The position numbers and the translations under genes were made by a program. The notes under the pieces are model-generated. The model ran no database searches and was not told the DNA's origin. It saw only the letters and a program-made list of their open reading frames with translations. Positions 1-10,800 of a DNA stretch of 64,000 nucleotides are shown here, in pieces; position 1 is the stretch's first letter, and each line of letters opens with the position of its first letter. Source of the stretch: Mytilus edulis (Eukaryota > Mollusca > Bivalvia > Mytilida > Mytilidae); contig NC_092354.1 of the NCBI RefSeq assembly GCF_963676685.1, positions 18,606,746 to 18,670,745 of the forward strand, written 5' to 3'.

Positions 1-668
1 AAATCCAAATAAGATTGTCGGTCTATTACAAAGCAAGGGTAGTATTCGCCATAAATTTACATAATTCTTATATGATTTACATATCTATTTGATATAGACT
101 CTGTTGCATTTATGAGAAAATCCAGCAATGGGTGATATCGGGTTGTTTTTATCATCATCTCGATGGATACGTTTCAAGTAATCATGACAAAGAAAGATAA
201 CTCCAGTCATTTGAGTTGACAATCTAAAAAAACAGTTCTCAAATATTTCCTACTGTACAGCTATGGTTTTCCATGTTATTGACTTATAAATCTATATGCA
301 GATAATGCATACAATGAGAAAAATTGTTCTCATCATAAATTACACATTTTGATACTAAACATATTGAGTTCTACGTTCGCGGAAAGAACACATTCATTTT
401 TGTCCGCATTGTCTGAATGGCCATGAATGGCTGTCGCGATTTTATTTCTGTCATAGTAGGGTAATGTTGAGTAGATACGACACATGTTAATCGCAAAAAT
501 ACCGTTACACATACAAATATATAACAAAACCTGCCATGTTTGACACAAAAACACATATACAAAACCATGTATGAGGTACAATGGAATCTATGGTCCTACT
601 TCTAAATAATAATCGAAAAATATGTATAAAAATCTTTAATATAACTATTTTACATTTTTATTAAAATT

Positions 669-830
669 TAAAAAAAAAATGAAGATGTGGTATGATTACC
701 CGAAGACAACTCTTCACAAGAAGATATTAATAGCCATAGATCACCGTACAGCCTTTAAGATTAATGAACGATAACAATGTTTTTCTTACTATAAAAGGCA
801 GATACAAAAATAGATATCCTTTAAATTTGA
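669..830 (+). repeat. Interspersed repeat family R1, degenerate copy
   Basis: It begins GAAGATGTGGTATGATT and contains recognisable but diverged versions of the internal words seen in the better copies (ACAACTCTTCACAAGA, ATAGATCACCGTACAG, CTATAAAAGGCA). Other copies lie at 37631, 43612 (minus), 53505 (weak), 54633 and 58400 (minus). The family is non-coding, and its mobilisation class is not evident from the sequence. Confidence 0.7.
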
Positions 831-1028
831 TATAATTTTTCAGCCACATCTTAGGGGAAGGTGCTACGGTTGAAGTCATCAAACATTCGAGTCAGTTTTT
901 TGTACTCATACTCCAAAATGAACCAATCAAAGTGTTGATTCGAGCATGTTTTTTGGCGAGGACCAGAAGATGAGTTAGCTTGAGAACTTCAAGGAAACAT
1001 TAATTGAACAACTTGTAATAATTATTGC

Positions 1029-1215
1029 TAAGTAATAAAACAAAGAACTAGGGTGTAGATGGGGTTTATAGAATCATACAGTAGAGAAAAATAGACAAAA
1101 ACGCATAATAAAGGAAAATCCAAAGTCAACCAATCAAAATGAAATAAGCAACAACAAAACATTAAAACGGAATAATTGGATGTTAAAATATCAAGAATAA
1201 ATATAATGGACAAAA
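1029..1215. repeat. Purine-rich repeat (AAGAATAGAGAA type)
   Basis: The opening words (GGGTGTAGATGGGGTTTATAGAAT) resemble those at 3857 (GGGTGTGGATGGGGCTTACAGAAT). A stretch rich in AATAGAGAA and AAAGAATA words follows in both. Related tracts occur at about 9430-9600 and 53595-53665. Termini cannot be defined by eye. Confidence 0.5.
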
Positions 1216-2049
1216 GTGCATTTTTGATGAAGGAATATGAAAATTTGCTATTCTATATTTAGCCGTAAAAAAACGCACGGCGAACCTATCTTTTTTTTTG
1301 ATATTCTCAAAGCATTTACTAAAAGCTATCCGTTCTCGTATTTAATTTTAATTCGATTGTTCAGTTTAATTTCTTATCACATAGTAATGTTATTTCCTGT
1401 ATAATCCATAAAAGATTAAAATGAGTCAATTTTGTTATAACTTATAGCTTGAGAAATTGCCCGTTATCTTATTTTTTTTTAACATATCACAATATATACT
1501 ACATTTTGGCAAAGAATGAACAAATTCTATCATTTTTGATACAGACTCGGCCATGCCACCTTTATTGCTAGTTTTACACATACTACTAGAACACTCTAGA
1601 GAGATCGCGGGTCCGCGACTGAATTAAAGTAAATTCGGCTTATTTTCGCTTAGATTTTTGGTGTATGATAAAATCATGCTGATTATAAAATGCACAGCCT
1701 TTTCTCTGGCTTCGTAATCTTTCATGATGGTACGTTTTAATTCATATCATGCTGGCATGGTCCTTCATTTCTGTATTTTTTAATTTATTATAGACGATTT
1801 TTCTCAATTTATATTTGTTGTCGGTTATTCTCTATGCTGATTCTGTATAATTTTTTAGAAAATGTTTTGTTTTTCTCTCCGTACCTTAGCTTATTATTTA
1901 AATTATTTTTTCCGAAAATTGGCCAAAAAACAAAGCTCGGAGCAATAATCATCCCAATTCCACCAATGGATCTTGTGAACAACGCAGCGAGAAAATCTCA
2001 CAGCTGAGCTTTAGCCAACCCTTACAATACTGAGTCCCTCATATGGATG

Positions 2050-2200
2050 TCTTAGTAATCATATAATCCCAATATGTTTTTGACAATATAATCACATTTG
2101 CACAAAGTAGTCAAATAATCAAAAATACAGTCTTATATTATCAAATGATCCAGTAATCACTTAGAAAACGGCAAAATAATCACATAATCAAACACCCCAT
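2050..2200. repeat. Cluster of TAATCA/ATAATC words
   Basis: About nine occurrences of TAATCA or ATAATC fall within 150 bases at irregular spacing of roughly 10-20 bases. This could be a decayed short-period minisatellite or the subterminal part of a DNA transposon. No inverted partner was found nearby. Confidence 0.4.
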
Positions 2201-3854
2201 GAGGATGATTGATACTACAATATTGTATACTAGTTCAGCGAAATGGAGTCAGGACGATATATAATACATATTAGTTGACCAGGTCATCATCTTGATCCGA
2301 CCTAACCATGTAGGCAATTTAACAAGAATGTATATCTATTGTAAATAGTAGACTAGTTGACCTGGTCATGACCTTAGATGCCCCCTGGCTGGCTGACAGT
2401 ATACGTGCACACGTACTTATACTAATACAGTCTACAGAATATATTTTATATATCATTGATGGACACATATATTTAATGTAAGTATTTATACATAGATGCA
2501 AATTTTAAATTGTATATGTAACATATATTTCTATTATTTAGGTGATCGAAAGAGAGTAGTTGTTTATATATATTGATAATTTAATTTAAAATGTTATCAT
2601 GACCGCAGGTGTTTGGGACATGCACCCCCGGTTTTGGGATCGAATGGATTATAATTTTTCTTTTTTTTAATATCTATAATTTTCAAATTTTATAGACTTA
2701 TAACAGGTTTTGTAAACCTATAACCGGTCACTTAAAATATTTTTCTACTATCAGATGTCCAATCACTCAATCAGGCGAAAATACTTTTGTACTAAAGATG
2801 TTCTTGGTTGGTTTTTTTTTGCTGATACAGGTAAAATATTTTGGAGGTAGAGTTTTATACCTGAGACATTCAGATTTAAATTACTTATAACTGTAAGTAC
2901 AACAGTCTTATAGTTTTCTTTTTCTTACATTTATCTAGACTACATGTGTTTTATTATGATTATTAGATTATTACTGATTCAGTCGGTAGAAGTTGGGTTT
3001 AGGGGAAAGAGGAAAAGGGGGAAATGTCTTTCTTTGAAAGGAATATGTATTTAACTTCAAGTCTTAAAAATCAATTGGCTTGCTTTGCTTGGCAATAGCT
3101 ATATATTTAATTTTATGCCAACTACCTATCCCCCAAACCTTACCCCCTTCCATTTTTTTAGGTAAAACTTCGTAGACGATTTTTTAATGGTGACATATGG
3201 TCTGAACCCCTCCCAATTTTATCCTTATCATTGGTTTGGAACCACATCCCTCCCACTTATTGAAAATGGCTGGATCCGCAACTGCTATGGATTTTTGTCC
3301 AGGGACTCGTTATTTTTTATCATGTCGAGTCCAACAGATAGAAGCTTAAATTTTCTTGCTATATCATATAATCAATTTGGTCCCCAGTTGACAAAATAGA
3401 ACGAGGCTTTACAATGTACCATTAAAGATAGATTTGAAACTTTGTTATAAAATGATGTTAATGTGCTCAGTTTACAATCTTGGTGCACCAATCTTGGTCC
3501 TCAGTTTATACAGCATTTTACAATCTTGGTGTCAGTTTCGAAAATAATGAGTCTAGACAGAATCCTAAGAGTTAAGATTTGTATGGACACATTTCCTATT
3601 TATTCTTTTAAAAACTATGAAAAATTAATTATATTTTATAAAATTTAAAATTTGACTTTTAAAAGAATATATATTAAAATTATGAAAAATAAAGTAGGTA
3701 AAATTGTTAATGGCACGTTTAATGCTAAACTGATAAAACAATTATTAATATCTGCCAAAAAGGTAAAAGACAAAAAAAAACAAGAGAAGCAAGCATCTTT
3801 AGTGTGATGATGAAAAACTTGATTATTATCATTTATCAGAAAAAATCTCTTTCA

Positions 3855-3990
3855 AGGGTGTGGATGGGGCTTACAGAATAGAAAATTTTTGGAAAAGTGC
3901 AGAATAAAGGCCGAAAGTTTAAAGAATAGAGAGAGAAAAAATAAGAATAGAGAATAAATGGGATGCGTCAATGTAAAGAATAAAGAAAAA
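3855..3990. repeat. Purine-rich repeat (AAGAATAGAGAA type)
   Basis: Second copy of the family at 1029, with the words GGATGGGGCTTACAGAATAG, AGAATAAAGG and GAATAGAGAATAAATGGG. Non-coding. Confidence 0.5.
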
Positions 3991-4358
3991 CCAATACCAC
4001 ATAGTAAGCTATATGTAGAACGCCCTGAAATGACAAATGCAATTTAATGCAAAGGAGAAAACTAACAGCATGTTAAGTCATTTAGTTTTAAATATATGGA
4101 GTTAATGAGGGTCTTGATGAGTTTACAGAGTAGAAAACAAAGGGATGTGAAGGACAGGAAAATTCCCTTATATAAGGTGGTACCAAACAACTTGACTATT
4201 ATCAAATTGGCTCGTTTAATTTTCAGAAAGTTTTGACCAAAATATTTACTTAATTTGACCCGTTTGACAATGTCTGGAGAAAAAATCTTGAACAACACAC
4301 TTAATGAAAAAAAATTGTATTGTAGCAGTTTCATTTAACAGACAATAATTTTGATCAT

Positions 4359-4669
4359 TAGATAGATAGATAGTTTATTCTCATAAAACCATGCAAGTAC
4401 AAAGGTTACAGAGAAGTTGAAAAATAATATACATATAAAACAAATTATGCATTTAAAATGCATAAAATTCAAAAATTTCGGATGAGATAACATATTAAAG
4501 AATATATATATAGATTTTGATAGTCAAGTGTAATAGTTAAAATTGTATAAAGAAATACTTCCTATAAGTATAGGTATGGTATATAAATTATGGTTGTTAA
4601 GAAGGAGTGAGCTTACTATTAATACATCTTATAAAATTGCAGAGATTTCTAAGTGTCTTTGGTTTTTTT
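4359..4669 (-). other. LINE 3' UTR with AATAAA and tetranucleotide tail
   Basis: After the ORF2 stop (4670) there are about 310 non-coding bases. Near the end the minus strand reads GAGAATAAACTATCTATCTATC, so an AATAAA hexamer lies directly next to a (TATC)3-4 tail instead of poly(A). Simple-repeat tails are known in several LINE clades. Confidence 0.7.
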
Positions 4670-5035
4670 TCAATTAAACAGTTTGTTTAATGCAATAGTG
4701 TTATGTCTTGGTATTAGTTCATTTGGGATGAATCTTCTTCTTTCATCTTGTAAAGCCGGGCAAACAAAAATATAGTGGTATTCGTCTCCGATATCACTTT
4801 TCGTACATATTGAACATTTTCTATCGCTTTTGTCAATGTTATACCATCTCCCCTTTTCTATTGGCAGTGAATGATTCGATGTTCGGAATTTACAAAGTGT
4901 ATATATATCTCGGTCATTTATGATGTTGAAATAATTCTCAAATTCAAAATTTTCCTTAAAGAGCCTATATATATATAGTAATGCATTTTGATGTGCTCTG
5001 AATAGCTGAATTCCAACTTTGTTTAAACTGGTCAA
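4670..5035 (-). CDS. LINE ORF2 C-terminal part, out of frame with the RT
   Basis: This frame encodes the ORF2 C-terminus, including a CSICTKSDIGDEYHYIFVCP segment: a C-x2-C...H...C cysteine/histidine motif of the kind found at the end of many LINE ORF2 proteins. The upstream RT frame runs into TAG at 4965-4967. The two frames overlap across an ACTATATATATATAG tract (about 4966-4980), and the protein sense continues from one to the other if the TA repeat has lost or gained one or more bases. The true product is therefore the tail of one ORF2, not a separate gene. The first part of this open frame, above about 4985, is a shadow of the RT frame. Confidence 0.8.
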   Translation of the reverse strand: MTSLNKVGIQLFRAHQNALLYIYRLFKENFEFENYFNIINDRDIYTLCKFRTSNHSLPIEKGRWYNIDKSDRKCSICTKSDIGDEYHYIFVCPALQDERRRFIPNELIPRHNTIALNKLFN

Positions 5036-6674
5036 TTAATCTAAGTTTGATACTTTTTGGTAACCATTTGGTGAGGTCTGTATTTTGCACATAAAATAAA
5101 TTTGAAAATCCGGCATTGTCCAATATATTTTTAATGTTCTTTATCCATAAAATATCATCATTGTGTGTGTGATATCGGGAATATACAAACTTGTATAAGA
5201 TTGATGATAACTTATTTTCATCTATAAGCAGCCTGCACCAATATGTTATCATTCGACATTTAATGCTTATTTCCAATGGGTATCGTCCAGTTTCACCGTA
5301 CACAATCATGCTTGGGGTAGATCTCTTGAGGTGTAGTAAATGCTTTAAAAATTTAAGATGAACTTGTTCAATAATGTCATTTTTTCCAAATCCCCATACT
5401 TCACATCCGTATAGAAGAATTGGTTTCACCAGTTTGTCAAATAACTCTAATTGGCATTCAATTGATAAATTACACTGCCTTCCTTTTTTAATAACGTTGT
5501 ACATAGCTTTTGTTGCTTTTTCTGATAGTATTTTCTTTGCTGTGTTGAAGGATCCGGATCTTGTTAACAATAGTCCAAGGTAGTTAAATTCTTTCACTAT
5601 TTCAATTTCATTTTCTTCATAAATGAAATTAATATTATTAGGCTGTCTTCCTTTAGAAAAAATTAAAACTTTAGTCTTAGATGTATTTACTTTAAGTTTC
5701 CAAGTATCACAATATTCACTGAAGCAATTTAATTGCATTTGAAGGTCTTCCTTTGTTTCAGACATTAGAACAGTATCATCGGCATATAATAAAATGAACA
5801 GCTTTAAATAGATATTGAGGCTAGTTTCAAGGGAGTTCGATATTGATGACAAACCTTTCACATTATGTGATAGCAAAAAATCAGTGAGGTCATTGATATA
5901 TAGAGAGAATAATAGAGGGGAAAGATTTTCTCCTTGTCTAACTCCAGTATTACATGGGAAAAAATCAGATTTTTGATTATTGTATATAACTCTTGATTTT
6001 ATATTGTTGTACATACTATGTATTACTGTATGCATTTTTCCATCAATGTGATTCAATGCCATCTTAAACCATAGGCCGTTTCTCCAAACTGTGTCGAACG
6101 CCTTAGCAAAATCAATAAAAACACAGAATAACTTTTTCTTTTGCGATCTAGCTAGGTCGAATAGGCTTTGTAATATAAATATGTTATCTGTTGTTGAATA
6201 TTTTTTCCTAAAGCCACTTTGATTGTTATGTATTATTGAAAAGGTGTCGAAATATTTCGTTAATCGTTCATTTAGGATGGACGTAAACAGTTTTCCAAAA
6301 CAGCTAAGAATAGTGATAGGTCTATAGTTTTGAGGGTCTTGTTGATTGCCTTTATTTTTGAATAAAGGGTGTATATTTCCAGATAACCAACTGTCTGGTA
6401 TGATTCCTGTATCAAATATAAGATTGAATAACTTTACAAAGATATTAATGATTTCTGTTGAAGCAGACGTAGCTTTGAAGAATTCGTTTATAATCAGGTC
6501 ATCGCCGCTTGCCTTGTTATTTTTCAATTTTTTTATATTTCTTATTATTTCCTCGGGCGTAATCATTTCATTTAATAGATTATTTTCGACATTTCTTTCA
6601 ATCTCTTCATAGTTAAGCTCTTGTTCTTCTTCTATGTTTTCTTGATTTAAATTTTTGAAGAAATCATAAAGTTT
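4965..6674 (-). CDS. LINE ORF2, reverse transcriptase region
   Basis: Reverse transcriptase that would prime on nicked target DNA. The RT motifs appear in order: NKASGDD near the start, QNYRPITILSCFGKL, FIDFAKAFDTVW (first catalytic Asp), NTGVRQGENLSPLLFSLYIN and LLYADDTVLM (catalytic Asp pair, about 5790), followed by a thumb region. The frame is open from directly after the TAA at 6677-6675. The first ATG is at 6566, but coding homology clearly begins above it, because the frame is continuous with the endonuclease upstream. It ends prematurely at a TAG created by a slip in a TA repeat. The catalytic residues look intact, so this copy is probably young. Confidence 0.9.
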   Translation of the reverse strand, partial: KLYDFFKNLNQENIEEEQELNYEEIERNVENNLLNEMITPEEIIRNIKKLKNNKASGDDLIINEFFKATSASTEIINIFVKLFNLIFDTGIIPDSWLSGNIHPLFKNKGNQQDPQNYRPITILSCFGKLFTSILNERLTKYFDTFSIIHNNQSGFRKKYSTTDNIFILQSLFDLARSQKKKLFCVFIDFAKAFDTVWRNGLWFKMALNHIDGKMHTVIHSMYNNIKSRVIYNNQKSDFFPCNTGVRQGENLSPLLFSLYINDLTDFLLSHNVKGLSSISNSLETSLNIYLKLFILLYADDTVLMSETKEDLQMQLNCFSEYCDTWKLKVNTSKTKVLIFSKGRQPNNINFIYEENEIEIVKEFNYLGLLLTRSGSFNTAKKILSEKATKAMYNVIKKGRQCNLSIECQLELFDKLVKPILLYGCEVWGFGKNDIIEQVHLKFLKHLLHLKRSTPSMIVYGETGRYPLEISIKCRMITYWCRLLIDENKLSSILYKFVYSRYHTHNDDILWIKNIKNILDNAGFSNLFYVQNTDLTKWLPKSIKLRLIDQFKQSWNSAIQSTSKCITIYI

Positions 6675-8144
6675 TTAAATTGAAATATTAGGTTGTTTCT
6701 TTCTAGAGCCTCCATTTAGAATTTTCCAGTATTCTTTTGAGTTCGTGGTTTTCATATTTTTCATATCATTTCGCACATTTTTCCTATACTTTTTTATGTT
6801 TCTGTTCATGGTATTTTTGTATAGTCTTTCACTGCGTTTTTTATTTTCCTGGTTTACAATGGATTTGTTAAATTTATATTTTCTTCTGTATTTTCTCGCA
6901 TTTTTCCGAGCAATTTTACAATCTATGTTAAACCATGGTTTTTCATCTTGCGATCTTGTACTCTGAGGGGTATTTTCGTTCTTTGACTTGTTTTTTGAGA
7001 TTCCGAACGTTTTCTTCGCAGAAGTCACAAATATGTTCGTAATAGTTTCTACAGCTTTGTTTATAAAAATGTTTGAATCAGTAGGACAAGATTTGGTTTC
7101 TTCAAGATAACTTTGTAATTCAGAAATCTTTTCTCTGTCTAAATTTATAATAAAATCTTCTTTCTTGTTTATATCCCATTTTTTTATTTTCTCTCCGCTC
7201 ATCGAGTTTATCGGTACTGATCCATATTCACATGTACATTTATTTATGTCGACATCTATATATATAGGGCTGTGGATATCGGAATATAAACAACTAAAAT
7301 CTAAAACCTTCGAATTTGAGATAATGTTAATAAAATCTAGCGACCCTATGAAATAATCAACAACAGCAGCATTTTTGCTCGTCCGTTCCCCCGTCATATT
7401 TTCTCCTATGCGGCCGTTTATAATATACATATTTGTAAATTTACATAAATCAAGTAATAGTTTCCCATAATTATTTTTTGTTTTATCTTTATTATTTCTT
7501 GCTATCGGTATGTTGTAGATTTCGAATTTGTAGGTGTCGTTTTCTGTGATTTCCGGTAAATTCAGAATATCAGAAATATCATTTCCATCAGTTGGGATAA
7601 AATCAGCATCAGTCGATGTTCTACTGTTGAAATCGCCATTTAAGCACACATATTTGTATTTAGTTGAAAATTTTAGAATATCAGTTTCGATTTCGCGAAA
7701 GGCGTCGGGTGAACTATATTTAGTGTTTTCCGGTGGAATATAAACAGACCCAATGGCTATTTCAGCATCAAGTTTAGTATATGATGATGAGATTTCAAAC
7801 CATATAACAAAATTACTATCACTCGAGAGGAACTTAATATGTTCGCATAATTTTTCTTTATAAAGAACCATAAGTCCACCAGATTTTCTAAATGTCATAT
7901 CGTGTCTGTTTTTCATTTTACTGATATAGCCAGGTACGAAAATTTCATCACAATTGTCAGTTTTACTTTCTTGAAGACATATTATATCATAACGATTAAT
8001 TAATTCTATAAATTCAGGATATTGTAGTCGTTTCTTTATGCCACAGACATTTAAACTAAGAATATTTAATTTACAAACACTATTGTTAACAGAGACACAA
8101 TAACATCTTTTTTCATTTTCTTCAGCTACTCCTTCTTTGTGCCC
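6675..8144 (-). CDS. LINE ORF2, APE-type endonuclease region
   Basis: Target-site endonuclease of the exonuclease-endonuclease-phosphatase fold. The signature segments are LSLNVCGIKKR near the N-terminus, CLQESK (metal-binding Glu), CLNGDFNSRTS (catalytic Asp/Asn) and SDIHSPI (C-terminal His). An ATG at 7916 lies inside the domain. The two N-terminal motifs are upstream of it, and the frame is open without a stop from 8144, directly after the ORF1 stop. The frame ends at TAA 6677-6675 after a basic linker. The same frame then continues without a further stop into the RT, so that TAA looks like a point nonsense mutation in one long ORF2. Confidence 0.88.
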   Translation of the reverse strand, partial: GHKEGVAEENEKRCYCVSVNNSVCKLNILSLNVCGIKKRLQYPEFIELINRYDIICLQESKTDNCDEIFVPGYISKMKNRHDMTFRKSGGLMVLYKEKLCEHIKFLSSDSNFVIWFEISSSYTKLDAEIAIGSVYIPPENTKYSSPDAFREIETDILKFSTKYKYVCLNGDFNSRTSTDADFIPTDGNDISDILNLPEITENDTYKFEIYNIPIARNNKDKTKNNYGKLLLDLCKFTNMYIINGRIGENMTGERTSKNAAVVDYFIGSLDFINIISNSKVLDFSCLYSDIHSPIYIDVDINKCTCEYGSVPINSMSGEKIKKWDINKKEDFIINLDREKISELQSYLEETKSCPTDSNIFINKAVETITNIFVTSAKKTFGISKNKSKNENTPQSTRSQDEKPWFNIDCKIARKNARKYRRKYKFNKSIVNQENKKRSERLYKNTMNRNIKKYRKNVRNDMKNMKTTNSKEYWKILNGGSRKKQPNISI

Positions 8145-9011
8145 CTATTCTTGTTCTGACCCATGTCTTGCTCGTTTTTGTGATTTCCTGTTGTCTGTTG
8201 GTGGTGTTCCTGAGAGGGAAGTCGACTGTTCGGTTTTTTGTTCACCAGGTGATTGTTTCTTAATTTCCGGTTTATAAATATTTCCCTCGATAAAAAGCTT
8301 ATCTTTTATCATGTATGCTCTTTTTCCTTTTTTCTTTGCCTCTTTCATCACGGGGTACAATTTTTTTCTTCTCTCTTCAATCTCTCTTGGGAACTGAGTA
8401 TTTATGCCAAAGTTTGGTTTATTTTTTAGTTTTGGTCCGGAATATAATACGGATTGCAGATCTTCGTAAAAAATAAAGCTCGCCACAATAGGTCTGTGCC
8501 TGCCATTGTTATCTTTTTGTCCAAATCGATGAACGGTTCCAAGTTGAATTTCTTTTCTAATATCGAGTTCTTCCCTTATAAATTTATGCAGCACTTGTTT
8601 GGTGTTTTCTTCAGCAGACTCTTCGAGACCTGTAAATACCAAATTATTCCTCATAGACCTGCATTGTAGATCTAGTATTTTCTCTTTTAATTCTGTTGTA
8701 TTTTTTTCAGCATCTCTTATATCCAATACATCTTTCTGCAACTGTCTAATTTTGTTATCTTGAGCAGAATTTTCACCACGTAATTCTTCATACTTGTTAC
8801 TTATAAAATTGGCATTATTCTCCAGGTCAGCGGTTTTCGTTTTTAGTTCGATAATGTCACTTTTCATTGTATCGACTTTCCTAGTTAACTGACCTAGCGC
8901 TGTTTCGATGTTTTCTATTCGGTCAGTTCGGGCTTCGATCACGGTTAATCGGCTATCTATTTTTGTTAATAGCTCAAACAGTTCATTGGTTAGATCGGGC
9001 GCTTCTGACAT
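8145..9011 (-). CDS. LINE ORF1, coiled-coil RNA-binding protein
   Basis: About 288 residues from the ATG at 9011. A longer frame exists only with a GTG at 9035. Residues about 15-125 are heptad-rich and lysine/glutamate-rich, predicting a long coiled coil. It is followed by a MRNNLVFTGLEE segment, as in the RNA-recognition-like domain of L1-type ORF1 proteins, then VHRFGQK...RPIVASFIF, and a basic C-terminal tail rich in K, S and Q. Such proteins trimerise and coat the element RNA. The TAG stop (8147-8145) is in the same frame as ORF2, with no spacer. Confidence 0.85.
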   Translation of the reverse strand: MSEAPDLTNELFELLTKIDSRLTVIEARTDRIENIETALGQLTRKVDTMKSDIIELKTKTADLENNANFISNKYEELRGENSAQDNKIRQLQKDVLDIRDAEKNTTELKEKILDLQCRSMRNNLVFTGLEESAEENTKQVLHKFIREELDIRKEIQLGTVHRFGQKDNNGRHRPIVASFIFYEDLQSVLYSGPKLKNKPNFGINTQFPREIEERRKKLYPVMKEAKKKGKRAYMIKDKLFIEGNIYKPEIKKQSPGEQKTEQSTSLSGTPPTDNRKSQKRARHGSEQE

Positions 9012-9959
9012 TTTAGTATTTATTCTTATTTTCACTCAAGTTTAATATATATTGAATAGTCAATAGAGAGGAAATCTAAATTTTAAAAAGTTATTCCTAC
9101 GTCGCTAAGACGTTACCACGGTACAACAATTAAACAATGGCTTCATAGAAGAGTAGAAAATCGTTGTTCATGTATTTTCAATATAACGTTCGTTTTAGCA
9201 CAATCTGGAACTTGTAGCGTAAACACAACGATGTACTATAAAAAGTTAAGTAACTGACCTGGTTTTCTGTTTATATAGAATTTTTTTTCACGCAAAAATG
9301 TTCTTTTCTAGCGCAGCAAATTTTAGCGTTGCCTCGATCGTAGTTACCTCATCATTAAGAAGCTTAATATTTCATTAACAATAGCGTTAAGCTGATTTTT
9401 ATAGAATTATCTCTCCGTAGTGTTACTTACTACCTAAAAGGGCAAAAATGACAAAGAATAGAAGAATGAAGGTAAAAAAAAAGAATATAAAAGATAATAG
9501 TGGGGTACTGGAATATAAGGAACATGGAATAGTAAGAAACATTTATAAAGAATAGAGAAAACAAAGAATATAGAAATCAAAGGACCCCATCTAGACCCTC
9601 ATCTATATGTAGCCTCTATATCACTAAAAGTGTGGCAAGCCAAAGTGGACAAAAAGAGCTATTTTCTAATATTAGAAATTCTTGGCTCCTTTGACACCAT
9701 ACATAGTCGGAAATACTTGTAATATGAAGTATAAATGTTACGTGTTTAGTACTTGATGAATTTGTCTTTGAAACAATCTTTTTTCCACAGAAAACTGTAT
9801 TGTTTGTCATTATCGATCCGTGTCTTACATTATATGTTTCGCGAATGTTCAGTCGACGTACTACACGCTAAATTAAAAAACCTCTTTAGTTCACCCCTTG
9901 CCTCGAATTGTACCACAATTTCGCAGACATCTACTAGTATAGATAATTTAATTCTTTAA
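9012..9959. other. LINE 5' region and flanking DNA, no gene seen
   Basis: The part next to ORF1 (to perhaps 9060-9400 on the minus strand) is probably LINE 5' UTR. About 9430-9600 is another purine-rich AAGAATAGAG tract ending CCCCATCTAGACCCTCATC. Open frames at 9616-9959 are under 70 codons and without motifs. Confidence 0.5.
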
Positions 9960-10206
9960 TCAAAGTTAAGGTCAAGTTACAGTAAATGGGCTATGTCACA
10001 GATTTCAGTAAAATTTGGTATACAACTCTGGCTAGCTGAACTTCAACTGAAAATCGAAAAAATATTGCATTTATCTCAATTTTCATTTGAAATATTAGTG
10101 ATTGAACTCTTACAAAATGGATGATCATTTGTATAGAAAGCACATAAAATATGCGAAAACCCTTCTAAAATTTGTCTTAAAATCGCCAAATCTCTAACTC
10201 TACTCC
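9960..10206 (+). repeat. Left part of an older palindromic repeat (P)
   Basis: The reverse complement of this stretch is found at about 37165-37412 at roughly 75-85 percent by eye. Shared blocks include AGTAAATGGGCTATGTC, ACTGAAAATCGAAAAAAT, GTATAGAAAGCACATAAAAT and TTGTCTTAAAATCGCCAAAT. Removing the 26.6 kb element and one copy of its 9-bp duplication would join this arm directly to 36845-37412 and give one palindromic element of about 0.8 kb. Confidence 0.75.
10198..10206 (+). repeat. Target-site duplication, left copy (CTCTACTCC)
   Basis: CTCTACTCC directly abuts the left end of the composite element (ACCAGGCTCAAGC). The identical 9-mer directly follows its right end (GCTTGAGCCTGGT). The bases beyond it differ on the two sides. 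Confidence 0.75.
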
Positions 10207-10800
10207 ACCAGGCTCAAGCTAGCAGCCACTCGCTAGCAGCCACTTCGCTAGCAGCCAGTTTTCAGATATGTCTATAAACCCAAAAGTTGCAAAAGATTCA
10301 AACGTACTTTAAATGTTTTTATCAATCGTATAATCACAAAATAATCTGTTTTTATATATGAGTGAGCAGCCGAAGACACTACTTAATTTTTTTTTTCTTC
10401 AAATTAACATGTAATTTCCTGTTCATTACTTTATTCGCTTTTAATATACCAAACAGCGTAATGCGCGCAATTTTAAATAGTAATGACATCGACATGACAT
10501 CGACTTTTCCATAAGAAATCAATTTTGTTATATTGTAAGAAATAGCTTTCCATAGTCTCGACATCCTGTCAAGTAGTTCCTAAAAAGTATCAATATTATA
10601 GTTTTGCATAACAAGAATAAATATTACACTCGTGCTTTGCTATTTTTTTGTCAATCAAATTTGTTTTGACAAAAGATTCTACTTCTGAACAAGCGGAATG
10701 CGCTCACATTTGATTATACGAAAGGTTTATTTGTTGTACTTAATGTATGGTGTGCACAGAAAATATAAATTAGCAATTTATAAAAGAAACCTACCTTTGG
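10207..10800 (+). repeat. Left outer terminal inverted repeat (non-satellite part)
   Basis: The reverse complement matches 36205-36835 along its whole length. It contains a short tandem block near the tip (three GCTAGCAGCCACT-type units, 10216-10260). The right arm has an extra segment of about 60 bases (about 36502-36560) absent here. No coding capacity is apparent. The 61-codon frame at 10379-10564 has no motif. Confidence 0.85.

Larger units (their letters stand above)
1..4358. other. Repeat-rich intergenic DNA, no gene seen
   Basis: No convincing coding region is visible. Open frames here are under 100 codons, low in complexity and without recognisable motifs. The stretch contains a degenerate copy of a short repeat family (669-830), two purine-rich AAGAATAGAG-type repeats (about 1029-1215 and 3855-3990), a cluster of TAATCA words (about 2050-2200), a pair of GTTGACC(A/T)GGTCAT motifs (2273 and 2356) and, at about 4165-4330, a partial relative of the MITE at 52842. 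Confidence 0.6.
4359..9060 (-). mobile_element. Non-LTR retrotransposon (LINE), nearly full length
   Basis: The minus strand carries, 5' to 3', a coiled-coil/RNA-binding ORF1 (9011-8145), an apurinic-type endonuclease, a reverse transcriptase and a C-terminal cysteine/histidine motif (8144-4670). A 0.3 kb 3' UTR follows. The 3' end has an AATAAA about 10 bases before a short (TATC)n tail at 4359-4373. Target-site duplications were not identified and the 5' limit is uncertain (somewhere between 9012 and about 9400). All key catalytic motifs are present. Three interruptions are seen: an in-frame TAG between ORF1 and ORF2, one TAA in ORF2 (6675-6677) and a frame slip in a TA repeat (about 4966-4980). 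The clade was not assigned. Confidence 0.9.

Noticed and set aside
333..581. Overlapping minus-strand frames of 82 and 65 codons
   Set aside because: Two frames over the same bases, neither with motifs, splice context or a paralogue in the window.
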